NCBI GenBank assembly: GCA_902776435.1
Contig: CACYQB010000024.1
Location: forward strand, 1 to 35,881
DNA length: 35,881 bases
Direction of reading: 5' to 3'
Source: an uncultured Bacteroidales bacterium
GTDB taxonomy: Bacteria > Bacteroidota > Bacteroidia > Bacteroidales > Muribaculaceae
Shown: positions 27,509 through 35,709 of the stretch, piece after piece
Position numbering within the stretch: position 1 is the first letter of the stretch
Layout of the letters: each line of letters opens with the position of its first letter
Notes under the pieces: generated by a model
What the model was told of the DNA's origin: nothing
Seen by the model: only the letters and a program-made list of their open reading frames with translations
Databases searched by the model: none
Position numbers and translations under genes: made by a program

Positions 27509-30088
27509 ATGAAACGTGACATGAAGAAATTTTTACTACATTCGTTGATAGCTGTGTTGGCGATAACGGCAAGCGCCGCCAACTCGCCCTACATTGCCCG
27601 TGTGTATGACTATCTTCCGGCACCCGGTCAGTTTATCAATACAGTGACATCGGCCTATAAGCCGGGATTTACCCGTGACAGTGTCATGGCTTATCTTGAG
27701 ACCCAGCTGTGTGGAACGACTACCGGCGGTGTGACTTTGGGTAGCTATGGCGGCTATATCATCTTCGGCTTCGACCACCCCGTGGTCAACAAGCACGACT
27801 ATGACGTGAAAATCTATGGTAACGCCATGCAGAGCAATGCCGTTCCCGATGTGCTGGGCGGCAGTTGTGAGCCTGGCATTATCATGGTGGGCGTGGATGA
27901 GGACCATAACGGTATCCCCAGCGCCGGCGACAAGTGGTATGAAATCAAGGGCGCTGACTATGACCGCTGTGTTCATGGTTTTGAGGTGACTTACTATAAA
28001 CCTGATGAAGAAAAAGAACGTGTGCCTCATGCAAGCTGGCGGTTTATCAATGATATCGAGTATGTCCATTGGACGACCAACGACGCTGACCTTGCCGAGG
28101 GCTACGTGTGGCGCAATACCTTCCACAACCAGTCCTACTGGCCCGCATGGATTGAGGATGAGGTGCTTACATTCCGTGGGACGCGTCTGCCCAACGCCTC
28201 GATGGACATGAGCGGAGGAAACGGAAACAATTGGTTCCAGCCGTTCTTTGGCGAGGGCTATGCCGATAACATGCCCAATGCCATGGAGCCGGGCTTCAAG
28301 ATTGACTGGGCCATTGACGAGGAGGGCAACCCTGTCATGCTTGACCATATTGATTTTGTCAAGGTCTATTGCGCTCAACTTGACTACTGCGGATGGCTTG
28401 GCGAGGTATCCACCGAAGTCTGTGGCGCCGAGGACCTGCACCCCGATGCCGAAGGTGATGACCCCGGTCCTGGCCCCGGCGATTACTCTTTTACCAATGG
28501 CATTATCTTTGTCAATGAGGACTTCTACGGTCACAATCAGGGCTCGCTGAATTTCTACAACTATGACTACGGCGAGATGGAATACAATGTTGATGCCGTT
28601 GTCAATCCAGAGTCTCAGCTGGGCGTCACAACCCAGTATGGACAGCTCTTCGGCGGTAAGTTGTTCCTTGTCAGCAAGCAGGCAAACTACAACGAGTCCA
28701 CAGATGCCACCACAGGCTCTCGTTTGGCAGTGATGGATGCCGTGACGCTCAAGCAGCAGGGCAGTTTGATGCGTTTCGATGAATCGACGGGCAACGTCTA
28801 TGACGGTCGCAGCTATTGCGCCGTGAATAACGATAAGGGCTATGTGGCCACCAGTGGCGGCATCTTCGTCTTGGACGTGCCCTCGATGACCATTACAGGC
28901 ATGATTGAAGGCACACAGTCCAGTAGTGCTCAGGGAACACTATACAATGGGCAGTGCGGCGACATGGTGCGCTTCGGCCAGTATGTGTTTGCCGTGCAGC
29001 AAGGTGTTGGTCTTCATGTGATTGACCCTGTTGCCGATCGGGTTGTGACCACGATACCGTTCCCCAACATCGTCACCGTGTTCGTGACGGCAGGGGGCAA
29101 CCTGTATGTGGCCAACAATTCTCGTGAAATATATGATTACAGTACAGGCCCCTATGAGGCAGACTTCACATGCATCGATCCTGTCACGTTCGAGGTGAAG
29201 AATGTCTATCAACTTGGCGATACCGATGGCGCGTTGAGTTCATGGGGTGCATGGAAGGCCCGCATGCTATGTGTCGATCCCGTTGCCGAGAAGGTCTATT
29301 ATTATCACAGCGAGTACCAGAACTATATCAGTTGCTATGATTTTGAAACACAGCGCTTCACTGACCATTTGATCGACTTGCCCGAGGCCGTCGAGATCAA
29401 TTGGGATGGCACCCGCAATCACCAGGGACTCTATGCGTCAGCATTGAGTTTTGACCCCCACACGGGTGACCTCATAGTACAGACCACCGAGGCGGCGCCC
29501 ATGTATGCCTATCAGATTCTTAACCACAACTGGGTGCTTTTCTATGATGCCAATACGCTGGAACTCAAGAAACAGCTGCGTCTGCAGGATGCTTATTGGT
29601 TCCCTGCTATGGCTGTTTATCCTGACGTCTGTGACCCCGAGGTGATTATTGGCGAGCAGGTTATCGCGCAGGGCGAGACTCGTACCATCTCGTTGCTTGA
29701 CGCCGTCCGTGACGCAGACAATATGCCTGCCCTGGCCGTCTCTACTGCGGTGAGTGGCAATGCGTCAGTCGTGCAGGCAAGTGTGAAGGGCCTGATGTTG
29801 GAGCTCACTGGCGTGGCTCTTGGCAGGACGCAAGTCACTGTCACCACCGACAGCAATGGCAAATTGGCGACTACCACTTTCACCGTGACCGTGACGGGGT
29901 CGTCTAAGCCTGGTGACGTGAACATGGACGGAAAGGTGTCGATCGACGACGTGACCGATCTCATCGACATCCTGCTGGGCTCGGTGCTCACGGTATATGA
30001 CATGAACGCGGCCGACGTGGATCGTGACGGCAAAATCACGATTGCGGATGTTACCGCGCTCATTGACATGTTGTTAAGCGGACATTAA
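27509..30088 (+). CDS. Fusion: B12-operon surface domain, BtuG-like propeller, Ig-like domain and dockerin-like tail
   Basis: 859 residues from ATG 27509; ATG 27521 is also possible. The signal peptide ends near ASA/AN with no lipobox. Residues about 26-315 match the body of the 15519 gene (APGQFINT, LGSYGGYIIFGFDHPVVN, EDHNGIPSAGDKWYE, PGFKIDWAIDEEGN). A PGPGPGD linker leads to about 330-710, a YncE/DUF5074-like propeller that resembles the BtuG-like protein (GSLNFYNYD here, ATLDYYDY there). Residues 712-795 are Ig-like and 802-859 carry two dockerin-type repeats. The gene thus joins the products of two separate genes of the btuB operon and is itself under a cobalamin riboswitch. Corrinoid capture is the inferred role; binding is untested. 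Confidence 0.85.
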   Translation: MKRDMKKFLLHSLIAVLAITASAANSPYIARVYDYLPAPGQFINTVTSAYKPGFTRDSVMAYLETQLCGTTTGGVTLGSYGGYIIFGFDHPVVNKHDYDVKIYGNAMQSNAVPDVLGGSCEPGIIMVGVDEDHNGIPSAGDKWYEIKGADYDRCVHGFEVTYYKPDEEKERVPHASWRFINDIEYVHWTTNDADLAEGYVWRNTFHNQSYWPAWIEDEVLTFRGTRLPNASMDMSGGNGNNWFQPFFGEGYADNMPNAMEPGFKIDWAIDEEGNPVMLDHIDFVKVYCAQLDYCGWLGEVSTEVCGAEDLHPDAEGDDPGPGPGDYSFTNGIIFVNEDFYGHNQGSLNFYNYDYGEMEYNVDAVVNPESQLGVTTQYGQLFGGKLFLVSKQANYNESTDATTGSRLAVMDAVTLKQQGSLMRFDESTGNVYDGRSYCAVNNDKGYVATSGGIFVLDVPSMTITGMIEGTQSSSAQGTLYNGQCGDMVRFGQYVFAVQQGVGLHVIDPVADRVVTTIPFPNIVTVFVTAGGNLYVANNSREIYDYSTGPYEADFTCIDPVTFEVKNVYQLGDTDGALSSWGAWKARMLCVDPVAEKVYYYHSEYQNYISCYDFETQRFTDHLIDLPEAVEINWDGTRNHQGLYASALSFDPHTGDLIVQTTEAAPMYAYQILNHNWVLFYDANTLELKKQLRLQDAYWFPAMAVYPDVCDPEVIIGEQVIAQGETRTISLLDAVRDADNMPALAVSTAVSGNASVVQASVKGLMLELTGVALGRTQVTVTTDSNGKLATTTFTVTVTGSSKPGDVNMDGKVSIDDVTDLIDILLGSVLTVYDMNAADVDRDGKITIADVTALIDMLLSGH

Positions 30089-30122
30089 TTCATTGTTTAA
30101 CTATATAAAAACTGTAATGACT

Positions 30123-31100
30123 ATGAAGAAAATCTTTACTTTAGTATCTAGCGCTCTGATGGCTTCGGCCGTATGGGCAGGTGTGATTACGCTCGACATG
30201 AACAGCCCTATCAATCCTGCATCGCTTGAGTTCAACCAGTATGGTGTGTGGACTCAGTGCTACAACGATGTGGACTACACTTGGCTGGAGTTTGGCGACA
30301 ACCATGGTGAATTCTTGCTTTCTCACCTCATCGATGGTGAGGGCGCTTCGTGGGGTGGCTACTATTGGGACGGCTTCTGCCCCGCCATCGGTGGCGACAT
30401 CACTGACTATGGACAACCCGGAGCAGGGGGCACTTGGACTGTCAACTATGGTGGTTGCATGGCCGGCGGTGGTTGTGTCATCGATGCCGACGGTTCGGTT
30501 TCGGCTGATCCCGACCAGCCATACTTTGTGGCTTACTACAGCGACTGGGCAATGGAAGGCCCCAGCAATCAGGTAAGGTTCATGGATAAGGACGGCTACA
30601 TGATTTTCAAGCCTGCTGGTGTGTATGTCAGCAACCATCCCTGGGCTTATTACCACTGCCTGAATGGTGACTATGGTTCAACTCCGTTCGAGGAGGGTGA
30701 CTACTTTGAACTCACTGCTGTGGGCGTTTCGGCCGACCGCACTGAGACTTCGGTAAGCATGAAGCTGGCTGAGTTTGTGAATGGTGAGTTCCATGCTGTT
30801 ACCGATTGGACCTACTTTGACCTGTCCAGCCTGGGCGAGGTTGAGTCGGTTTACTTCACCATGACATCGACCAAGTTCAATGCCTATGGCGTGGCTACCC
30901 CCTTGTATTTCTGCATGGATAAGTTCCAGGTGAAGGTTCAGCCCACTTCGGTAGAGAGCATTGATGCCGATAAGCAGGTGGCTGGCGTGAAGTATGTCAA
31001 CCTGTCGGGTATGACCAGCAACACCCCGTTTGATGGCCTGAACATCGTGGTGACATCCTATACTGACGGCACCACCGCCACCACCAAGGTGATGAAATAA
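30123..31100 (+). CDS. Secreted DUF4465-like protein with type IX-like C-terminal tail
   Basis: 325 residues from ATG 30123; ATG 30117 is also in frame. The signal peptide ends near VWA/G. The body is an aromatic-rich beta-sandwich with WGGYYWDGFCPA, GCMAGGGCV and SVYFTMTSTKFNAYGVATPLYFCMDKF, which I read as the DUF4465 family. The last 40 residues end in FDGLNIVVTSYTDGTTATTKVMK, the short tail common on secreted Bacteroidetes proteins and resembling a type A sorting domain. Only 34 bases separate it from the fusion gene and no terminator intervenes, so it is probably B12-regulated too. DUF4465-like proteins may include BtuH-type B12 binders, but that link is tentative. Confidence 0.7.
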   Translation: MKKIFTLVSSALMASAVWAGVITLDMNSPINPASLEFNQYGVWTQCYNDVDYTWLEFGDNHGEFLLSHLIDGEGASWGGYYWDGFCPAIGGDITDYGQPGAGGTWTVNYGGCMAGGGCVIDADGSVSADPDQPYFVAYYSDWAMEGPSNQVRFMDKDGYMIFKPAGVYVSNHPWAYYHCLNGDYGSTPFEEGDYFELTAVGVSADRTETSVSMKLAEFVNGEFHAVTDWTYFDLSSLGEVESVYFTMTSTKFNAYGVATPLYFCMDKFQVKVQPTSVESIDADKQVAGVKYVNLSGMTSNTPFDGLNIVVTSYTDGTTATTKVMK

Positions 31101-31150
31101 TTCCCTGAGAAGGAAATTTGTATTAGTATATAGTAACCAATGTTTGTGAG

Positions 31151-31195
31151 GGTGCGTCCCAGCGGCACTGCCAGCCGTCAGGACGCACCTTTTTT
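31151..31195 (+). terminator. Rho-independent terminator after the DUF4465-like gene
   Basis: GGTGCGTCC (31151-31159) pairs perfectly with GGACGCACC (31181-31189), with an inner GGC/GCC pairing possible in the loop, followed by a run of six T. Confidence 0.9.
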
Positions 31196-31305
31196 GTGCC
31201 TACTGGAAACGGTAGTTTTGATTTGACATTAATAATATATTATTAATAGATGTGGAACGCTAAAAAAATGTGATGGTTCCTGGTCGTTATTTCGATTTAT
31301 TGGAT

Positions 31306-31313
31306 TACCTTTG
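31306..31313 (+). promoter_or_regulatory. Bacteroidetes -7 element for topA
   Basis: TACCTTTG matches TAnnTTTG and lies 30 bases before the topA ATG. No clear TTTG is seen upstream at the -33 spacing. Confidence 0.6.
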
Positions 31314-31343
31314 CAGCCGATTTTTAAAGGACTATTGAAAAGT

Positions 31344-33722
31344 ATGGCAAAGAATTTAGTTATCGTCGAGTCTCCTGCCAAGGCAAAGACCATCCAGAAG
31401 TTCCTGGGCAGCGATTATAAAGTGATGTCGAGTTTCGGCCACATCCGTGATTTACACAAGAAGACTTTCAGCATCGACGTTGAGAACGGCTTCAAGCCGC
31501 TATATGAAATCCCCGAAGATAAAGAAGACCAAGTCAAGAAGTTGAAGAGCGAGGCAGACCAAGCAGATGTTGTCTGGCTGGCAAGTGATGAAGACCGCGA
31601 GGGAGAGGCTATTGCCTGGCACTTGTTCGAGGTGCTCGGTCTGTCGCCTGAGAAAACGCGCCGCATCGTCTTCCACGAGATTACCGAGCCTGCCATCCTG
31701 GAGGCTATCAAGAATCCCCGCAGCATCGACTTGAACCTGGTAGATGCCCAGCAGGCACGCCGTGTGCTCGACCGCATCGTGGGCTTCGAACTCTCGCCCG
31801 TGCTGTGGCGCAAGATTATGCCCGGTCTGTCGGCAGGTCGTGTGCAGAGTGTCGCTGTGCGTCTGGTAGCAGAGCGCGAGAAGGAAATCAAGGAGTTCAA
31901 GAGTGAACCCTATTACCGCGTCTCGGCACAGTTTGCCAGTGACGAGGGTGGGGAATTCTCGGCTGAACTCAACCGCCATCTTGCCGATCATGATGCCGCC
32001 GCTGCATTCCTTGAGGACTGCAAGCAGGCCCAGTTCCAGGTGGCAGACGTTACGGTAAAGCCTCTCAAGCGTACTCCCGCTCCTCCTTTCACCACCAGCA
32101 CCCTTCAGCAGGAGGCCGCTCGCAAGTTGGGCCTCTCGGTCAAGCAGACGATGCGCCTGGCTCAGCGTCTGTACGAGGAAGGTCTGATTACCTATATGCG
32201 TACCGACTCGGTCAACCTGAGCAATCTCGCATTAGGCACCATCAGCAAGGAAATCAAGGAGAATATCGGTGAGCGTTACCTCAAGATCCGCCATTACCGC
32301 ACGACCAGTAAGGGCGCTCAAGAGGCTCACGAGGCCATCCGTCCGACCTATATCAGCAATCACACCATTACGGGAACTCCTCAGGAGAAGAAACTGTATG
32401 ACCTTATCTGGAAGCGCACCATCGCATCCCAGATGGCCGATGCCGAGTTGGAGAAAACGACTGCCAACATCACGGTGTCGGGCCGCAACGAGGCCTTTGT
32501 CGCTGAGGGTGAAGTAGTGAAGTTTGACGGTTTTCTCAAGGTCTATTTCGAGAGCACCGACGATAACCAGTCCGATAAGGCCGGTGGCGCAGCAATCAAC
32601 GAGCTGCACACCCTGCCCGTCTTGGCACGTGGCCAGCAACTCAATGCTGTGGCAGTGACTGCAACGCAGCGCTATACCCAGCAGCCCAACCGCTATACCG
32701 AGGCTTCGCTCGTGCGCCGTCTTGAGGAGTTGGGTATCGGCCGTCCTTCAACCTATGCCCCCATCATCTCCACCATTCAGGAGCGCAACTATGTGGAAAA
32801 GGGCGAAGACAAGGGCCAGAAGCGTGAGTGTGAAATCATCACCCTCAAGGGTGGTAAGATCACCAAGTCCAAGAAGAGCGAGCTCTATGGAACCGAGAAG
32901 GGTAAACTCGTCCCCACCGATGTGGGTATGGTGGTCAATGACTTCCTGGTGAAGTATTTCCCCTCGATCATGGACTATAACTTCACGGCCAAGGTCGAGA
33001 ACGAGTTTGATGAGGTGGCCAAGGGCAATGTCATCTGGAACAAGGAAATCGCAGACTTCTACGATGGCTTCCATCCTTCCATCAGCAAGGTGTCTTCATT
33101 GCGTCTGGAGCACAAGGTGGGTGAGCGCACCCTGGGTAATGACCCCAAAACCGGTCTCCCCGTCATGGTCAAGATTGGCCGCTACGGACCCTTGGTGCAG
33201 ATGGGTAGCGCCGATAACGAGACCAAGCCTCGCTTTGCTTCGCTGCAGAAAGGGCAGAGCATCGAGACGCTGACTCTCGAGGAAGCCATCAAGCTGTTTG
33301 ATCTTCCGCGCGACTTGGGTGAGTTCGAGGGCTCTGAGGTCACCATCGGTGTGGGCCATTACGGACCCTACGTGAAGCACAACGGCAAGTATGCCTCTAT
33401 CCCTAAGGAAATCTCTCCCACGGCCATCACCCTCGAAGAGGCAATCGATCTCATCAAGGCACAGCGTGAGGCCGAGGCCAAGAAGGTGCTCAAGACCTTT
33501 GACGAGGATCCTGATCTCAAGGTGATGAATGGCCGTTATGGTCCTTACATCGTCTACAAGAAGCAGAACGTGAAGATTCCTAAGGGAAAGGATGCCGAAT
33601 CGCTCACGCTCGAGGAGTGTCGAGAGATTGTTTCCGATGAGTCCAACATCTCTAAGGGAACCGCGCGCCGTCGCACTGCACGCACCCGTTCAACTGCTAA
33701 AAAAACGACTACTAAGAAGTAA
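31344..33722 (+). CDS. topA: DNA topoisomerase I (type IA)
   Basis: 792 residues from ATG 31344, whose product starts MAKNLVIVESPAKAKTIQKFLG. A longer TTG-started frame would run through the promoter and is rejected. The Toprim domain has the acidic cluster D82-E83-D84-R85-E86 for magnesium. The catalytic tyrosine is Y284 in LITYMRTDS. The C-terminal part lacks the four-cysteine zinc fingers of E. coli TopA. It instead has repeated TOPO-C-like units (DPKTGLPVMVKIGRYGPLVQ, GHYGPYVKHNGKYASI, GRYGPYIVYKKQNVKI) and a basic tail (RRRTARTRSTAKKTTTKK). The enzyme relaxes negative supercoils. Confidence 0.96.
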   Translation: MAKNLVIVESPAKAKTIQKFLGSDYKVMSSFGHIRDLHKKTFSIDVENGFKPLYEIPEDKEDQVKKLKSEADQADVVWLASDEDREGEAIAWHLFEVLGLSPEKTRRIVFHEITEPAILEAIKNPRSIDLNLVDAQQARRVLDRIVGFELSPVLWRKIMPGLSAGRVQSVAVRLVAEREKEIKEFKSEPYYRVSAQFASDEGGEFSAELNRHLADHDAAAAFLEDCKQAQFQVADVTVKPLKRTPAPPFTTSTLQQEAARKLGLSVKQTMRLAQRLYEEGLITYMRTDSVNLSNLALGTISKEIKENIGERYLKIRHYRTTSKGAQEAHEAIRPTYISNHTITGTPQEKKLYDLIWKRTIASQMADAELEKTTANITVSGRNEAFVAEGEVVKFDGFLKVYFESTDDNQSDKAGGAAINELHTLPVLARGQQLNAVAVTATQRYTQQPNRYTEASLVRRLEELGIGRPSTYAPIISTIQERNYVEKGEDKGQKRECEIITLKGGKITKSKKSELYGTEKGKLVPTDVGMVVNDFLVKYFPSIMDYNFTAKVENEFDEVAKGNVIWNKEIADFYDGFHPSISKVSSLRLEHKVGERTLGNDPKTGLPVMVKIGRYGPLVQMGSADNETKPRFASLQKGQSIETLTLEEAIKLFDLPRDLGEFEGSEVTIGVGHYGPYVKHNGKYASIPKEISPTAITLEEAIDLIKAQREAEAKKVLKTFDEDPDLKVMNGRYGPYIVYKKQNVKIPKGKDAESLTLEECREIVSDESNISKGTARRRTARTRSTAKKTTTKK

Positions 33723-33741
33723 TTCTTTTAAAGCATGACTT

Positions 33742-33783
33742 GAGACTGCGTGTTGCAATTAGTTGTAACGCAGTCTCTTTTTG
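33742..33783 (+). terminator. Rho-independent terminator after topA
   Basis: GAGACTGCGT (33742-33751) pairs perfectly with ACGCAGTCTC (33768-33777), with further TTGCAA/TTGTAA pairing in the loop, followed by TTTTT. Confidence 0.88.
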
Positions 33784-34068
33784 TGTAAATAGGGTTAAAG
33801 CCCTAAAGTGTAATCAGTCTAAATAAGGAATTTTTTTCTTTTTTAGGACCTCTATTAGAAAAAATCGTCGTAATTTTACCGACTGGAGAGTAAACCGATA
33901 GCCTTTTTCGGTATTCGCTCTACAACTGCTCTAGGTGAACTATATTGGTTTCTAGAAAGTTATATACTCAATCTTAAAGTAGATTTGAACTTTTCGGACG
34001 GTTTCTTGAGCGGTTGGTTTCAACTACGAACAACTAAAACAAACCACAAACAAAAAAAGATTAGAATT
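33784..34068 (+). other. AT-rich leader of the coiled-coil gene
   Basis: 285 bases without a convincing gene. A degenerate -7-like TAATTTTA occurs at 33871-33878. A stem follows: AGAG (33887-33890) with CTCT (33918-33921), enclosing ACCGA (33894-33898) with TCGGT (33908-33912). The frame of the next gene is open from ATG 33985, but the product upstream of ATG 34069 does not look conserved. Confidence 0.4.
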
Positions 34069-35487
34069 ATGTCATTTTTCAAATCAATTAAGAGCGCTTT
34101 TGGCGGGTCGGACAGTGACGAGTATGATGTTTTCGGCCAGCCGACAACCTTTGTCAACCCCTTCAGCAAGGATAAGAATGTGCCCGACCACGAGCATGAT
34201 CACGAGAAGGGCGAATTGCACATCGAGGTGAATCAGCAAGAGGAGTATGCCATTGATGCAGAGTTTGCCGACAAGGCTGCGCGCCTCATGAATGAACACA
34301 CCCAGGCTGTGATCGACATGCTCAAGGGCAACTGGAAGAAAGAGCGTGAGAATCTCATGGCTATGTCCGAGGAGGCCAAGAAGGTCGTCGAGGAATATAA
34401 GGAAAAGATGCAGGCCAATGAGGCCAACCGTCGTCAGGCATTGAGCCGTGCTCAGGAGTTGGGCGACAAGTTGACCGAGCTCGAGACCAACTACGAGAAG
34501 CTGGACATTGAGAAGAGGAGTCTCGAAAGTCGTATCAAGGCCATGGAGGCCCGTGGCGACAATTCCGACGAACTGAACGGAAAGATCGAGGAGATGGCTA
34601 AGACCATCGAGGACCTCGAGGGCAAACTCGCCGACCGTGAGGCCGAGATCGAGCGCCGCGACAGTATGCCGTTGCCCGCCAACGATGGTCCCTCGGTTGA
34701 GGAACTCACCCAGCAGGTCGAGCAGCGCGACGAGCTCATTGAGCGCCTGCGTGGCAACATAGCCGAACTCGAGGAGCGTTTGACTGCAGCTGCCGAAGAC
34801 CTGAAGGCAGCCGAGGAACTTCAGAAAGCCGTTGAGCAGGTTGAGGAATTCAAGGATAAGAAGAATGCCGAAATCGCTTCGCTCCGTCAGCAGATCATCG
34901 ACCTCCAGAGGCGTGCTTCTGAGTTGGATGAGGTCCGCAAGGATAAAATCGTCCTCCAGGAGGAGAAAGAGGGTCTGCAGAAGACCATTGAACAGCTTGA
35001 GCAGACAGCCAAGCAGAACGCTGAGGTGCAGAATCGTCGCAGCATCGAGACCGGCAATCTGATTGACGGCCTCAAGCAGCAGCTCTCGACTGTCACCGCA
35101 ATGGCCGAGGATTACAAGCGCAAGTACAATTCGTTGAGTGTGGACGGCAACGAGAAGGCTGCCAACTTCGCCAAGATTACCGCCGAGCGTGACGACGCTA
35201 AGGCTGAGCTCAAGCGCACTCAAGTGACGCTCCAAAAGAAGCAGCATGAGGCACAGGCCATGGCCGATGCCATCGCCGAGAAGGATCGCCGTATCGCCGC
35301 CCTCAATCAGCAGATCGAGGAACTCAGCAAGTCGACTCCCGCCGTTGCCGAGCCCGCTGAGTCTCCCGTGATGGGAAGCCTGCAGGACGATCCTGCCATG
35401 CGCGCTATTGATGATATCGATTGGGAGGATGACGGCTCTATGCCTCCTCATCCCGGAGAGGATCCTCGTCAGCTTTCGCTGTTCTAA
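34069..35487 (+). CDS. Long coiled-coil protein with C-terminal sliding-clamp binding motif
   Basis: 472 residues from ATG 34069; no named family recognised. Residues 1-12 (MSFFKSIKSAFG) could form a short amphipathic helix. Residues about 25-70 are acidic and histidine-rich (DHEHDHEKGE). About 85-445 is continuous charged heptad-rich coiled coil (many E-L, A-E, K-I-E runs). The tail, about 446-472, is acidic and proline-containing and ends exactly in QLSLF (468-472), matching the bacterial beta-clamp binding pentapeptide QL(S/D)LF. There is no transmembrane segment or nuclease motif. It has its own terminator and follows topA. A structural role linked to the replication clamp is inferred; alternatives are a generic filament or scaffold protein. 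Confidence 0.75.
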   Translation: MSFFKSIKSAFGGSDSDEYDVFGQPTTFVNPFSKDKNVPDHEHDHEKGELHIEVNQQEEYAIDAEFADKAARLMNEHTQAVIDMLKGNWKKERENLMAMSEEAKKVVEEYKEKMQANEANRRQALSRAQELGDKLTELETNYEKLDIEKRSLESRIKAMEARGDNSDELNGKIEEMAKTIEDLEGKLADREAEIERRDSMPLPANDGPSVEELTQQVEQRDELIERLRGNIAELEERLTAAAEDLKAAEELQKAVEQVEEFKDKKNAEIASLRQQIIDLQRRASELDEVRKDKIVLQEEKEGLQKTIEQLEQTAKQNAEVQNRRSIETGNLIDGLKQQLSTVTAMAEDYKRKYNSLSVDGNEKAANFAKITAERDDAKAELKRTQVTLQKKQHEAQAMADAIAEKDRRIAALNQQIEELSKSTPAVAEPAESPVMGSLQDDPAMRAIDDIDWEDDGSMPPHPGEDPRQLSLF

Positions 35488-35521
35488 TACATAATAATAT
35501 AGAGGTTATATTATTTGCTTT

Positions 35522-35561
35522 TCAAGTGGCAGTCTTTGAGACTGTCACTTGATGTTTTTTT
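35522..35561 (+). terminator. Rho-independent terminator after the coiled-coil gene
   Basis: A 13-pair stem, TCAAGTGGCAGTC (35522-35534) with GACTGTCACTTGA (35540-35552), contains one G-U pair and a TTTGA loop, then a run of eight T. Confidence 0.92.
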
Positions 35562-35671
35562 TCGAGGGGGATGTGGCAGGCTTTCAAAATAGGCATTTTT
35601 ATTGTTAATCGATAAAACTCCACCTTTAGTTTGTTAAAGGAGGTTATTTTTGTAATTTTCTTTGCGAAATA

Positions 35672-35703
35672 TTTGGCCAGTATCTCGAGCGGCTATAATT
35701 TTG
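35672..35703 (+). promoter_or_regulatory. Strong Bacteroidetes promoter near the right edge
   Basis: TTTG (35672-35675) and TAATTTTG (35696-35703), with a 20-base spacer, follow a T/A-rich upstream stretch (35590-35665) that could act as an UP-like element. Transcription would start near 35710. Confidence 0.7.
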
Positions 35704-35709
35704 CAACGC

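Noticed and set aside
31311-31343. Upstream TTG start for topA giving 11 extra residues
   Set aside because: It would lie within the TACCTTTG promoter element; ATG 31344 yields the standard MAKNLVIVESPAKAKT start.
34084-35451. Minus-strand open frame of 455 codons opposite the coiled-coil gene
   Set aside because: Leucine-rich product is the expected complement of Glu/Lys-rich coiled-coil codons; the plus-strand protein has the clear start, clamp-binding end and terminator.
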